A stretch of DNA of 64,000 nucleotides, taken from Nocardia asteroides. Its GTDB lineage: Bacteria > Actinomycetota > Actinomycetes > Mycobacteriales > Mycobacteriaceae. The position numbers and the translations under genes are program-made. The notes under the pieces were generated by a model. The model ran no database searches and had not been told where the DNA came from. It worked only from the letters and a program-made list of their open reading frames with translations. Shown in pieces: positions 25,397 to 34,523 of the stretch; positions within the stretch are counted from its first letter, which is position 1, and every line of letters begins with the position of its first letter. The stretch lies in contig NZ_CP089214.1 in the NCBI RefSeq assembly GCF_021183625.1, forward strand, positions 2,170,001 through 2,234,000, written 5' to 3'.

Positions 25397-28300
25397 CTAC
25401 CCCGCGGGGGCGGCGGCGGGGGCCAGGTTCTCGCCGCGCAACCGCTGCGAGATCACCTGGGTGATGCCGTCCCCGCGCATGCTGACGCCGTAGAGCGCGT
25501 CGGCGATCTCCATGGTCGGCTTCTGGTGCGTGATGACGATCAGCTGGCTCTTCTCCCGCAGCTGCTCGAAGAGGCCGATGAGGCGGCGCAGGTTGGTGTC
25601 GTCGAGCGCCGCCTCGACCTCGTCCATGACGTAGAACGGCGACGGCCGCGCCCGGAAGATGGCGACCAGCAGCGCCACCGCGGTCAGCGACTTCTCGCCG
25701 CCGGAGAGCAGCGAGAGCCGCTTGACCTTCTTGCCCGGCGGCCGCGCCTCGACCTCGATCCCGGTGGTGAGCATGTTCGAGGGATCGGTGAGCACCAGCC
25801 GCCCCTCGCCGCCGGGGAAGAGCCGCGCGAAGACCCCGACGAACTCGCGCTCCACGTCGGCGTAGGCCTCGGCGAAGACCTGCAGGATCCGCGCGTCCAC
25901 CTCGGCGACCACGTCGAGCAGGTCCTGCCTGGCGTTCTTGACGTCCTCGAGCTGGGTGGCGAGGAAGTTGTAGCGCTCCTCCAGCGCGGCGAACTCCTCA
26001 AGCGCGAGCGGGTTCACCTTGCCGAGCGTGCCGAGGTCCTTCTCCGCCCGGCGCGCCCTGCGCTCCTGGGAGGCGCGGTCGTAGGGCATGGGCTGCGGCG
26101 GGGTCACCGCCTCGCCGCGCTCCCGCGCCTGCTCGTACTCGTGCAGCTCCAGCTCGGACGGGGGCAGCGGGACGTCCGGGCCGTACTCGGCGATGAGGTC
26201 GTCCAGCGCGATCCCGAACTGCTCGGCGATGGTCGACTCGACCTGCTCGATCCGCAGCGCGGCCTCGGCCTTGGCGACCTCGTCCCGGTGCACCGCGTCG
26301 GTGAGCTGGGTGAGCTGCGCGGTGAGCGCCCGCACCCGCTCCTTGACCCGCTCCACCTCGGCGGCGACCTCGGTGCGGCGGCGCACCAGCTCGTCACGCC
26401 TGGCGGCGGCCCGCGCCACCACCCGCTCCAGCTCGCCCGCGACCTGCGCGCCGGACTCCGCGACGGCGGCGGCCACCGCGGCGGCCTTGCGCCTGGCGGC
26501 CTGCGCGCGCTCGGCCCGCGCCCGCGCCTCGCGCTCGGCCCGCGCCGCGCGGCGCAGCGAATCCGCCTTGCCGTGCACCGACTGCGCACGCTCCTCCGCG
26601 GTGCGCACGGCGAGCCGCGCCTCCACCTCCATGGTCCTGGCCTCGGCGAGCGCGGCGGCGGCCTCCTCGCGCTCCCGGCCGGCGGCCTCGGTGCCCGCCG
26701 CACCGTAGCCGTCGGCGTCGATCCTGGCCTGCTCGAGTTCGGCGTTGCGCAGCCGGTCCTCCAGCTCGGCGAGGGTCGCCAGGCTCTGCTCGCGGCCGGT
26801 CTCGGCGGCGGCGCGCTGGTCGTAGAGGCGGGCGCTCTCCTTCTCGGCGGTGCGGGTGGTCTCGCCGAGCCTGGCCAGCCGCTCGTACACCGCGACCAGC
26901 GCCTGGTCCGATTCGTGCAGCGCGAGCAGGGTGTGGTCGACCGCCTGCCTGCGATCGGTCTGCTCGTCGAGCGCGCCCGCGAGCGCGGCCTCCAGCTCGG
27001 CGGCGCGGCGCTGGGCCGCGGTGAGTTCGGTGGCGGCGGCGTCGATCTCGGCCTGGATCTCCAGCCTGCTCGGCGCCCGCTCGGAGCCGCCGAGCACCCA
27101 GCCGGTGCCTGCCAGGTCACCGTCCCTGGTGACGACGCGCAGCTCGGGGCGGGTGCCGAGGAGTGCGGTCGCGGCGGCGAGGTCGTCGACGACGGCGACC
27201 GTTGCGGTCAGCGCGAGCACCGCGGGGGCCAGCTCGTCCGGGTACTCGACCACGGCGGCGAGCGCGGTGGCGCCCGCGGGCAGCTCGGCGGGGGCGATCG
27301 CCCGCCCCCCGGTGTGGAACACCAGCCCGACCCGGCCGCCGTCGGCCTCCTTGACGGCGCGCAGCGCGTCGTAGGCGGCGGCTTCGGACCCGGCGGCGGT
27401 GGCGTCGGCGAGCGGGCCGAGCACCGCGGCCACCGCGGCCTCGAAGCCGGGCCGCACCCGCAGCACCCCGGAGAGCGGCCCGAGCAGCCCGGCCGGGCTG
27501 TGCTCGGCGAGCCAGGCGGTGCCGTCCTTGCGGGTCAGGTTCATGCCGAGCGCCTCGATGCGGGCGCTCAGCGAGGCCACCCGCTTGGTGGCGTCGCGAT
27601 CGTCCTGCCGCAGCTCGGCCACGCGGGCATCGGCGAGCTCCAGCGCCGCGACGGCGTGCTCGTGCTGGGCGTCGAGCCCGGCCTCTCCCGCGTCCAGCTC
27701 GGCCAGCTCGGCCTGGACGTCGTCGAACTCGGCGCGGGCGGTGTCGGCGCGCCTGCCCGCCTCGGTGATCGCGCCGGAGATCCGGGTGATCTCGGTGTCC
27801 GCGGACTGGGTCTTGTGCCGCAGCGTCTCGACCTGCCCGGCGAGCCGGGCCAGCCCCTCCCTGCGGTCGGCGATGGCGCGCACCGCGGCGAGGTGTGCCT
27901 GCTCGGCGGCCTTGGCGGCCTGCTCGCGCTCGGCCAGCGCGTCGCGCGCGGCCTCCAGCGTCTCCATCGTCATCTCGACGGTCTCGCGCAGCTCGGCCTC
28001 CTCGGCCGCCACCCGGTCGGCCTCGGCCTCCAGCTGCTCCGGGTCGCGGCCGGTACCCGCCTGGGTGGCGGTGTCCAGGTGCCTGGCCCGGTCGCCCGCG
28101 ATCCGGATGGTGGCGTTGACCCGCTCGGCCAGGGCGGAGAGCTGGAACCAGGTCTGCGCGGCCGCCTCGGAGCTCGGGGTCAGCTCGGCGAGCTGGTGCT
28201 CCTGCCCGGCCAGCGCGGCGCCGGCGGCGTCCAGCTCGGCCTGCACGGTGATCTGCTGCTCGCGGGCGTAGGCCTCCTTGCTCTGCCTGCCCGCGAGCTC

Positions 28301-29017
28301 GCCGCGCCTGGTCACCAGGTCGTCGGCGGCGAGCCGGAGCCGGGCGTCGCGCAGGTCGGCCTGCACGGTGGCGGCGCGGCGCGCCACCTCGGCCTGCCTG
28401 CCGAGCGGCTTGAGCTGGCGGCGCAGCTCGGAGGTGAGGTCGGTGAGGCGGGCCAGGTTGGCCTGCATCGCCTCGAGTTTGCGGACCGCCTTCTCCTTGC
28501 GCTTGCGGTGCTTGAGCACACCCGCGGCCTCCTCCACGAAGGAGCGGCGGTCCTCCGGCCGCGATTCGAGGATGGCGGCGAGCTGCCCCTGGCCGACGAT
28601 GACGTGCATCTCCCGGCCGATGCCGGAGTCGCTGAGCAGCTCCTGGACGTCCATCAGCCGGCAGGTGGAGCCGTTGATCTCGTACTCGCCCGCGCCGTCC
28701 CGGAACATCCGCCGGGTGATCGAGACCTCGGCGTAGTCGATCGGCAGCGCGCCGTCGGAGTTGTCGATGGTCAGCGTGACCTCGGCGCGGCCGAGCGCGG
28801 CCCGGCCCTGGGTGCCCGCGAAGATCACGTCCTGCATCTTGCCGCCGCGCAGCGCCTTGGCCCCCTGCTCGCCCATCACCCAGGTCAGCGCGTCCACCAC
28901 ATTCGACTTGCCGGAGCCGTTCGGGCCGACCACGCAGGTGATGCCCGGCTCGAAGCGCAGCGTCGTCGCGGACGCGAAGGATTTGAAGCCCTTCAACGTC
29001 AAGCTCTTCAGATGCAC
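25397..29017 (-). CDS. smc: Chromosome segregation protein SMC
   Basis: 1206-aa condensin ATPase that works with ScpA/ScpB to compact and segregate the chromosome. Walker [10 protein letters not shown] is at 31-39, a Q-loop/early domain follows ([19 protein letters not shown], in sections), two long coiled coils flank a hinge at about 500-650, and the C-terminal head has [18 protein letters not shown] (in sections) and Walker [13 protein letters not shown]. The GTG at 29017 ([15 protein letters not shown]) is the canonical start; AAAGG lies about 9 nt upstream. Confidence 0.97.
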   Translation of the reverse strand: MHLKSLTLKGFKSFASATTLRFEPGITCVVGPNGSGKSNVVDALTWVMGEQGAKALRGGKMQDVIFAGTQGRAALGRAEVTLTIDNSDGALPIDYAEVSITRRMFRDGAGEYEINGSTCRLMDVQELLSDSGIGREMHVIVGQGQLAAILESRPEDRRSFVEEAAGVLKHRKRKEKAVRKLEAMQANLARLTDLTSELRRQLKPLGRQAEVARRAATVQADLRDARLRLAADDLVTRRGELAGRQSKEAYAREQQITVQAELDAAGAALAGQEHQLAELTPSSEAAAQTWFQLSALAERVNATIRIAGDRARHLDTATQAGTGRDPEQLEAEADRVAAEEAELRETVEMTMETLEAARDALAEREQAAKAAEQAHLAAVRAIADRREGLARLAGQVETLRHKTQSADTEITRISGAITEAGRRADTARAEFDDVQAELAELDAGEAGLDAQHEHAVAALELADARVAELRQDDRDATKRVASLSARIEALGMNLTRKDGTAWLAEHSPAGLLGPLSGVLRVRPGFEAAVAAVLGPLADATAAGSEAAAYDALRAVKEADGGRVGLVFHTGGRAIAPAELPAGATALAAVVEYPDELAPAVLALTATVAVVDDLAAATALLGTRPELRVVTRDGDLAGTGWVLGGSERAPSRLEIQAEIDAAATELTAAQRRAAELEAALAGALDEQTDRRQAVDHTLLALHESDQALVAVYERLARLGETTRTAEKESARLYDQRAAAETGREQSLATLAELEDRLRNAELEQARIDADGYGAAGTEAAGREREEAAAALAEARTMEVEARLAVRTAEERAQSVHGKADSLRRAARAEREARARAERAQAARRKAAAVAAAVAESGAQVAGELERVVARAAARRDELVRRRTEVAAEVERVKERVRALTAQLTQLTDAVHRDEVAKAEAALRIEQVESTIAEQFGIALDDLIAEYGPDVPLPPSELELHEYEQARERGEAVTPPQPMPYDRASQERRARRAEKDLGTLGKVNPLALEEFAALEERYNFLATQLEDVKNARQDLLDVVAEVDARILQVFAEAYADVEREFVGVFARLFPGGEGRLVLTDPSNMLTTGIEVEARPPGKKVKRLSLLSGGEKSLTAVALLVAIFRARPSPFYVMDEVEAALDDTNLRRLIGLFEQLREKSQLIVITHQKPTMEIADALYGVSMRGDGITQVISQRLRGENLAPAAAPAG

Positions 29018-29268
29018 GGCCGGGACCTTTCCGTGGATGAGGCGGGTTTGCTCCGACGACAGCGAGGGGGCGCGGCGAGCAGTCATCGTATCCGCCGGCG
29101 GTGACCTCGGTCGCCGGCATCGCTGCGTGCCGGGGCCACCGGTTGACCACAACGCCGGTGTGCCCGGCATTAGCCGACGTCACAGCGGTGCGCGCGGGGC
29201 TGCCACGGGGCGGGGATCGCGCCTACGATCCACCTGATCCCACCTTCTCCCGTCAGGAGCATCGACCC

Positions 29269-30558
29269 GTGGCTGCGCTGTCGTCCCGCCACGGCACCGC
29301 GTTCCGGTTGCTGCGCGTCGGCGCGCTGCTCGTCGCCTGCCTGGTGTTCCTGTGGGGGTGCGAGGTGAGCCGCAGTTCGACGCTCGGGGACGTGCCGGAG
29401 TACCTGGTGCTCGCCGGGCTGGCCGCGGTGGTCGGGTTCGCCGCCGCCTGGTTCGAGATCAGGGCGGTCCGGGCCGGGCGGCGCACGGTGACCATGGACG
29501 ACGGGCGGTGGCGGGTGGTCGCGCGGGTCGGCGGCGACGGTGCGCTGGTCTTCGTCGGGCACGACGAGGAGCCGGCGGACTCGGACGACCCCGAGGACGC
29601 GCCCTCCGGCTGGGTCTGGACCTTCCCCGCGGACTCGATCGACGCGGTGCGCACTGTGCTGCACACCGCCTGCTTCCCCGATGACGACCCGCTCGAGCTG
29701 GCCGAACTCGAGCTGCTCGAGCTGCTCGGCGAGGCGGCGGGGGTGCTCGACCCGGTCGCGCGGGCCGACCCGGGGGCGTGGTTGCACGGGCACGGGGTGC
29801 GCGGGGAGCGGCACGAGTGGGGGGTGGATCCGACGCAGACCACCCGCACGCTGCCGATCGTCGGCACACCGCTCGCCGGGCCGGTGCGCCGGGGTGCGAA
29901 GCGACGCGCGGCCGGTGCGCACAAGCGCTCTTCGGACGAGACCCGGCGTAGCTCCGCCGACAGTCCCGGGCGTGCGCAGGACGGCTCCGCCGGTGCGGCG
30001 GCCGAGCGGAATCGGCGCGACGCCGCGTCCGGATCGGAGCGGCCGCGCGGCGAGCAGAAGCGAAGGCCCGACCGCGGTGCGGCGAATCGCTGGGATGCGG
30101 CGCAGGCCCGGCGGGCCGGGCACACCGCAGGCTCCATGGCGAAGCGTGCGGATGGGCGCCTCGGGAGCGAATCGCAGGGTCCACGCGGCACCGGGAGTTC
30201 GGAGTCCGCCGCGGAGCGCGGAGCCGAGCGACGGGAACGCGGAGCCGCCGGGCGGACCGGTCGGCGCGCCGCGGACGCGCGCTCGGCACCGGACGGCGAA
30301 GCCGCCGGTTCGCGCCCCGCCCGGCGCTCGGGCGAGGCCGCACCCCGGCCCGATCGCACACAGCAGGCAAGCGGAGGACAGCCGGTTCCCGGGCAGGACC
30401 AGCGGTACAGCGGGCCGATCCGGCGCCGCGGGGTCGGCAGGCCGCAGCGCCAGGACCCGGACAGCTGGTGGGAGACGGCCGACGGCCCGACCGACCGCAC
30501 CTACCGGGAACCACCCCCGCCCCGCCTCTCGAACCCGCGCAGGCGCGCGGACGAGTGA
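29269..30558 (+). CDS. Membrane protein with a long Arg/Ala/Gly-rich tail
   Basis: 429 aa, family not recognised. Two membrane segments lie near the N terminus (about 15-34, RVGALLVACLVFLWGC; about 45-65, YLVLAGLAAVVGFAAAWFEI). A folded acidic domain follows to about residue 200 (TMDDGRWRVVARVGGDGALVFVG; DSIDAVRTVLHTACF). From about 205 to the end the protein is disordered and rich in Arg, Ala, Gly, Ser and Pro. GTG 29269 has AGGAG 9 nt upstream. It diverges from smc and converges on the DUF1707 gene with 1 bp between stops. Confidence 0.72.
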   Translation: MAALSSRHGTAFRLLRVGALLVACLVFLWGCEVSRSSTLGDVPEYLVLAGLAAVVGFAAAWFEIRAVRAGRRTVTMDDGRWRVVARVGGDGALVFVGHDEEPADSDDPEDAPSGWVWTFPADSIDAVRTVLHTACFPDDDPLELAELELLELLGEAAGVLDPVARADPGAWLHGHGVRGERHEWGVDPTQTTRTLPIVGTPLAGPVRRGAKRRAAGAHKRSSDETRRSSADSPGRAQDGSAGAAAERNRRDAASGSERPRGEQKRRPDRGAANRWDAAQARRAGHTAGSMAKRADGRLGSESQGPRGTGSSESAAERGAERRERGAAGRTGRRAADARSAPDGEAAGSRPARRSGEAAPRPDRTQQASGGQPVPGQDQRYSGPIRRRGVGRPQRQDPDSWWETADGPTDRTYREPPPPRLSNPRRRADE

Positions 30559-30559
30559 A

Positions 30560-31024
30560 TCAGCCGAGCGCCCGCCGCACCGCCCGCGCCCCGGCCCCGG
30601 AGCGGCAGGCCCGCCCCTCGAACCCGGTGACCACGCGGAACGCGAGCACCGCGCCCCACGGCCCGATCACCCAGACCGGCCAGAAGTAGGTGAACTCGCC
30701 GACCCCGAGCGAGATCGCCGCCCAGATCACCAGGACGAGCAGGCTCACCCCGGCCCAGCTCGCGAACTCGATCTGCTGCCAGAGCGGCAGCCCCCGCACC
30801 CCGCGCCCGCGCGGCTTCGGCTGCGCGGCGGCGGAATCGGCGAGCCGCGGCAGGTCGGCGAGCACCGGGGCGAGGTCGTCGCGGAACCGGGTGGCGTAGA
30901 CCCGGGCGACCCGCTCGTCGTACTCGCCCAGATCCAGCCGCCCGTCCGCGAGGTGCCTGCCGAGCAGCGTCACCACCGCGTCCCGCTCGGCATCGGAGGC
31001 GCGGGTACCGGTGGCGATGTCCAT
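30560..31024 (-). CDS. DUF1707 SHOCT-like / 2TM-domain membrane protein
   Basis: 154-aa protein. The N-terminal DUF1707 domain (RASDAERDAVVTLLGRHLADGRLDLGEYDERV, in sections, about 8-60) is typical of actinobacterial envelope proteins. The C-terminal half has two membrane helices (about 90-108 and 112-132, FASWAGVSLLVLVIW; FWPVWVIGPWGAVLAF). ATG 31024 has AGAGGA about 8 nt upstream. It has its own AT-rich promoter with operator-like dyads, so it is probably separate from the DUF350 operon. Confidence 0.85.
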   Translation of the reverse strand: MDIATGTRASDAERDAVVTLLGRHLADGRLDLGEYDERVARVYATRFRDDLAPVLADLPRLADSAAAQPKPRGRGVRGLPLWQQIEFASWAGVSLLVLVIWAAISLGVGEFTYFWPVWVIGPWGAVLAFRVVTGFEGRACRSGAGARAVRRALG

Positions 31025-31064
31025 GCTCGAGTCCTCTCGGCGGGGAGGGAACGCGGCGTCACCC

Positions 31065-31112
31065 TCCACTATGGAATATAACCATGATGGTTTTTCCACA
31101 GTGGAATGTCAA
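31065..31112 (-). promoter_or_regulatory. Promoter with three operator-like palindromes
   Basis: On the minus strand a perfect TTGACA (-35, 31112-31107) and CATCAT (-10, 31089-31084) are 17 bp apart. Three dyads lie in the same 43 bp: TCCACTATGGA (centre 31070), ACCATGATGGT (centre 31086) and TTCCACAGTGGAA (centre 31100). The segment is markedly AT-rich against its surroundings. It should drive the DUF1707 gene. Confidence 0.65.
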
Positions 31113-31116
31113 GGTC

Positions 31117-31569
31117 TCAGAGAATCGCGAAGGCCACCACGAGCCCGAGCGCGAAGTGCGCGGCGGCGACGACCAGCACCGCCGGGGTGTACGCCTCGGA
31201 GTGCAGCGCCGCGCCGATATCGATGCCGAGCGCCTTCTCGATCACCCGCACCGATACCACCTGCGCGATGATGCCGACCAGCCCGAAGATCAGCGAGGCG
31301 ATAAGCCCCTCCAGCAGCTTGCCGGACGCCGCGAAGATCGCGAGCACCACGATGAACGCCATGCTCAGCATGCCCGCCGCCGTCACGACGATGGCGTTCG
31401 GCTTGCCCTCCAGCACCAGCTGGCGCAGGCGCCCGGGGGTGGTGAGGTCGATGGCGTAGAAGCCGACGAGCATGAGCACCAGGCCGACGAGGGCGTAGAG
31501 CAGGATCGCGCCCACCCCTTCGCCGAGCGAACTCCAGTAGCCCGATTCGAGGGCGACAGCGGCGGTCAT
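31117..31569 (-). CDS. DUF350 (YjfL-like) membrane protein
   Basis: 150-aa membrane protein with four hydrophobic segments, the DUF350 layout (ILLYALVGLVLMLVGFYAIDLTTPG; LIASLIFGLVGIIAQVVSVRVIEKALG in sections). It lies 25 bp behind the ATP-grasp gene. In E. coli the homologue YjfL is encoded with YjfM (DUF1190) and YjfC (ATP-grasp), as seems to be the case here. Molecular function is unknown. Confidence 0.88.
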   Translation of the reverse strand: MTAAVALESGYWSSLGEGVGAILLYALVGLVLMLVGFYAIDLTTPGRLRQLVLEGKPNAIVVTAAGMLSMAFIVVLAIFAASGKLLEGLIASLIFGLVGIIAQVVSVRVIEKALGIDIGAALHSEAYTPAVLVVAAAHFALGLVVAFAIL

Positions 31570-31594
31570 CGTGGTCCTTCCGATGGATTGACGA

Positions 31595-32764
31595 TCAGTC
31601 GTCGGTGGGGATGCGGTGCGGGACGAAGGCGGAGCCGTCGTCGGTGATCAGGCCGGCGGTCTCGCGGATGCCGAGCCCGGCCGAGCTGTCGCCGACGATC
31701 CAGGCGCCGAGCACCGGCCGCATGTCGTCGAACTGCGGCAGCGGGTCGAGCAGCTGGTAGACGAAGCCCTCTTCGCCGTACATGCCGCCGGTCGCGGTCT
31801 CCATCCCGGCGCCGACGATGGTCATGTTCGCGCCCTCGCGGCCGAGCTTCGGCTTGCGGATGTACTCGGTGAGCTCGTTCGGCTGATCGAGGTAGGCGGG
31901 CAGCAGGTTCGGGTGGCCGGGGTACATCTCCCAGAGCACCGCGAGGATGGCCTTGTTGCTGAGCAGCGTCTTCCACAGCGGCTCGATCCACATGGTCTGC
32001 GGCAGGCTCGCGACGACCCGCTTGCCGAAGTCGTCGTCGAGCACCCACTCCCACGGGTAGAGCTTGAAGATCGCCTGGATCGGGTCCTCGGCCAGGTCGA
32101 CGAAGCGCTCCAGCTCGGTGTCGACGCCGACCTCCTCGATCGGCAGCCCGATGGTGTCGAAGCCCGCCTCGGCGGCGGTCTCCTGGATGTAGGCGGTGGT
32201 GACGCCGTCCTCGCCGGTCGGCTCGGCGCCGGACCAGCTGAAGTGCAGCTGGTCGCTGGGGAGGATGGCACGCAGCTCGCCCCAGCGCTCGACCAGCTTC
32301 TCGTGCAGCGAATTCCACTGGTCGTGGTCCGGGTACAGCGCGGTGAGCCAGTGCCACTGCAGGATCGCCGCTTCCAGCAGCGAGGTGGGGGTGTCGGCGT
32401 TGTACTCCAGCAGCTTCGCCGGGCGGCGGGCGTCGTAGCGCAGGTCGAAGCGGCCGTAGACGTGCGGGTCGGCGCGGCGCCACGACTCCGCGATCGGCTG
32501 CCAGCTCCACTCCGGCAGCCCGAAGTCGCGGTACCGCTCGGTCAGCACGACCTGCTCGACCGCCTTCAGGCACATGCTGTGCAGCAGTTCGACATCCGCC
32601 TCCAGGGCGAGGATCTCCGGCATGTCGAACTCGTAGTAGACCGATTCGTCCCAGTACGGCCGGGGCTTGCCCTGCGCGTCGCGGCCGGGGGTGCCGTAGA
32701 CCAGCCCCTGCTCCTCGACGATCTGCTGCCAGCCCTTCCGTGGTTCCACGCGGACCCGTCGCAC
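31595..32764 (-). CDS. Glutathionylspermidine-synthase-like ATP-grasp ligase (YgiC/YjfC type)
   Basis: 389-aa ATP-grasp enzyme of the glutathionylspermidine synthase C-terminal family, without an amidase domain. Recognisable motifs are RFDLRYDARRPAKLLEYNADTPTSLLEA (in sections, about 105-132), LPSDQLHFSW, LYPWEWVLDDDFG, IEPLWKTLLSNKAILAVLWEM and the C-terminal GMYGEEGFVYQLL. Family members form an amide bond between a carboxylate and an amine using ATP; the substrate of this stand-alone subgroup is not known. GTG 32764 has GGAGG 9 nt upstream and lies 2 nt after the DUF1190-like stop. Confidence 0.87.
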   Translation of the reverse strand: MRRVRVEPRKGWQQIVEEQGLVYGTPGRDAQGKPRPYWDESVYYEFDMPEILALEADVELLHSMCLKAVEQVVLTERYRDFGLPEWSWQPIAESWRRADPHVYGRFDLRYDARRPAKLLEYNADTPTSLLEAAILQWHWLTALYPDHDQWNSLHEKLVERWGELRAILPSDQLHFSWSGAEPTGEDGVTTAYIQETAAEAGFDTIGLPIEEVGVDTELERFVDLAEDPIQAIFKLYPWEWVLDDDFGKRVVASLPQTMWIEPLWKTLLSNKAILAVLWEMYPGHPNLLPAYLDQPNELTEYIRKPKLGREGANMTIVGAGMETATGGMYGEEGFVYQLLDPLPQFDDMRPVLGAWIVGDSSAGLGIRETAGLITDDGSAFVPHRIPTDD

Positions 32765-32766
32765 CG

Positions 32767-33747
32767 CTAGGAACCTCCGCCGATCTTGCTGCCGAGGCCG
32801 CCGCGCTGCACCGTGGTTCCGGTCTTGGTCTTGATCTCGGTGTTCTTCGGCTTCACCGTCGTCCCGCCGGTCGGCTTGCCGCCGATCGCGGTGGAGCCGC
32901 CGTAGTAGTAGCGGTACTGCGGCCAGCCCGCCAGCAGGACGACGCCCGCGGTGTCGCCGACGAAACCCGGGCGGCCGGTGCCGCAGTAGGTGTCCTCGAC
33001 GACGATCTCGTTGCCGTTCTGGTCGGTGGCGACGCAGGACGCGGTCACCGTCTCCGGGGCGGAGAGCGCCAGGTAGGCGAGGTAGCCGCCGCCGACCAGC
33101 GCGGCGACGCCGACCACGGCGGCGCCGCCGATGAGCACCCGGTTGCGGGAGCGCTTCTTCGCCGCGGCGGCCTCGGCGGCGGCGCGCTCGGCGTCGCGGG
33201 CCTGCTTGCGCGCCTTGTCCCTGGCGCGGGACTCGGCCACCGTCGGTGGGCGGGGCTGCGTCACCCCCGCCCGCTGCTGCTGAACGCGCCCCGCGCGCTT
33301 CCCGCTCTCGGGCGGAGTGCTTCCCGCAGGTGCGCCCGCTCCGTGCGCGCCGGGCAGCGAGCCCGGGGGCGGTTGGAAACCGCCCGCCTGCGGCTGGGCG
33401 CCGGGCCACGGAAAGGGGGGCGGGGCATGCTGCTCCGCCGCCGAAAACGGCTGCGTGCCAGGTTGCCCCGCGGCCGGGAACGGCTGCGTGCCGGGCTGCC
33501 CTGCCGCCGGGAACGGCTGTGTACCGGGCTGATCCGCGCCCGGCGCGGGGCGGGAATCCGGCTCTTCCGCGGACGGCTGCGGACCGGAAGCGCCGGTCGG
33601 CGCAGCGGATCCCGCGCCGGGCGCGGGCACGTTCGCCGCCGAACCCTCCTCGTAGACCGGGCCGGTGGCGGCGGCGGTCCCTTCCTCCCACTGCGGCCGG
33701 CTGCCGTCGTTCCGTTCGTCCCCCCGACGGGGTTCGTCTGTGCTCAC
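32767..33747 (-). CDS. DUF1190-like (YgiB/YjfM type) membrane-anchored protein
   Basis: 326 aa. The first 165 residues are Pro/Ala/Gln-rich and disordered, with three 11-residue repeats (GQPGTQPFPAA). An Ala/Arg/Lys-rich helix and one membrane segment follow (about 204-228). The extracytoplasmic part has two cysteines (238, 255), a Tyr/Gly region (QYRYYYGGSTAIGG) and the tail TVQRGGLGSKIGGGS. The last part resembles the TVTRGGFG tail of E. coli YgiB as I remember it. GTG 33747 is 4 nt after acyP. The family call is mine and rests on this tail and on the neighbouring ligase. Confidence 0.65.
   Translation of the reverse strand: MSTDEPRRGDERNDGSRPQWEEGTAAATGPVYEEGSAANVPAPGAGSAAPTGASGPQPSAEEPDSRPAPGADQPGTQPFPAAGQPGTQPFPAAGQPGTQPFSAAEQHAPPPFPWPGAQPQAGGFQPPPGSLPGAHGAGAPAGSTPPESGKRAGRVQQQRAGVTQPRPPTVAESRARDKARKQARDAERAAAEAAAAKKRSRNRVLIGGAAVVGVAALVGGGYLAYLALSAPETVTASCVATDQNGNEIVVEDTYCGTGRPGFVGDTAGVVLLAGWPQYRYYYGGSTAIGGKPTGGTTVKPKNTEIKTKTGTTVQRGGLGSKIGGGS
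33440..33538. repeat. Three 33-bp tandem repeats
   Basis: Units at 33440-33472, 33473-33505 and 33506-33538 encode the 11-residue repeat of the DUF1190-like protein. The copies differ by a few substitutions, so the array is older than the 18-bp duplication near 7.15 kb. Confidence 0.88.
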
Positions 33748-33751
33748 GCCG

Positions 33752-34030
33752 CTACCGCTCCTCGAATCCGGACAGATCGCCCCGCGCGGGCTCCCAGCTT
33801 TCCACAACAAGACCGACCCGGCCAGGCGTATCGGGCGAGCGGAGCAGGGCGAGCAATCGCTCGGCGGCCCGCCGCGGCCCCTCGGCGACCACGTGCACCC
33901 GCCCGTCGGCGGTGTTGGTGGCGTGCCCGGCGAGCCCGAGTTCCAGCGCGCGCGACCGCGTCCACCAGCGGAAACCGACGCCCTGCACCTGCCCGTGCAC
34001 CCAGGCGGAGAGCCGCTCGGCCTCGGCCAC
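33752..34030 (-). CDS. acyP: Acylphosphatase
   Basis: The 92-aa enzyme hydrolyses acyl phosphates. The catalytic Arg21 is in GQVQGVGFRWWT and Asn39 in GHATNTADGRVHVVAEG. GTG 34030 overlaps the last base of the osmC stop codon. In mycobacteria acyP also lies between smc and the OsmC gene, although here several genes separate it from smc. Confidence 0.93.
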   Translation of the reverse strand: MAEAERLSAWVHGQVQGVGFRWWTRSRALELGLAGHATNTADGRVHVVAEGPRRAAERLLALLRSPDTPGRVGLVVESWEPARGDLSGFEER

Positions 34031-34455
34031 TACAGCTCCACGTCGAAGGAGAGCGTCACCTTGCTCCCGGACTTCAGCGTCCGGCCGACGGTGCACACCT
34101 TGTCGACGGCGCGCTGCACGCTCACCAGCAGCCGCTCCCGCTCGACCTCGGAGAGCTCGCTGAGGTCGAGCTCGAAGACCTCGTCGATCTCGGGGTAGAC
34201 CTCGTTCTCCCGGTCCGGGTCGCCGGAGACCCGGATGGTGGCGTCGAAGTGCTCGCCGAGCTTGCGGGAGAGCGAGAAGTCGGCGCTCAGCCCGGAGCAC
34301 GCGGCGACCGCGATCTTCAGCAGCTCGCCGGGGGTGAAGGCCTCGGGGGTGCCCGCGGAGGCGATGCGCACCACCGCGTCCCGCTCGTTGCGGCCGGTGT
34401 AGGCGCGGGTGCCGGTGCGCTCCACCCGGAGCGCCGACGTGTTCTGCTCGGACAT
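34030..34455 (-). CDS. OsmC/Ohr-family peroxide-detoxifying protein
   Basis: 141-aa OsmC-fold protein that reduces organic hydroperoxides with two cysteines. Cys53 (IAVAACSGLSADF) and Cys121 (DKVCTVGRTLKSG) match the redox pair. ATG 34455 follows AGGA at 9 nt. It is first in a tight operon osmC-acyP-DUF1190-ATP-grasp-DUF350, and its stop overlaps acyP. No MarR-type OhrR gene is next to it. Confidence 0.9.
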   Translation of the reverse strand: MSEQNTSALRVERTGTRAYTGRNERDAVVRIASAGTPEAFTPGELLKIAVAACSGLSADFSLSRKLGEHFDATIRVSGDPDRENEVYPEIDEVFELDLSELSEVERERLLVSVQRAVDKVCTVGRTLKSGSKVTLSFDVEL

Positions 34456-34523
34456 GGTCACGATCCTGCCATTCGCCGGGACGGTCGTGCCGGGCAACAC
34501 CGCGCGGGGCGGGGGCATTCCGC

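Noticed and set aside
25526-29104. A 1192-codon plus-strand frame opposite smc
   Set aside because: Antisense of smc, low-complexity translation, no start signal; a result of high GC at third positions.
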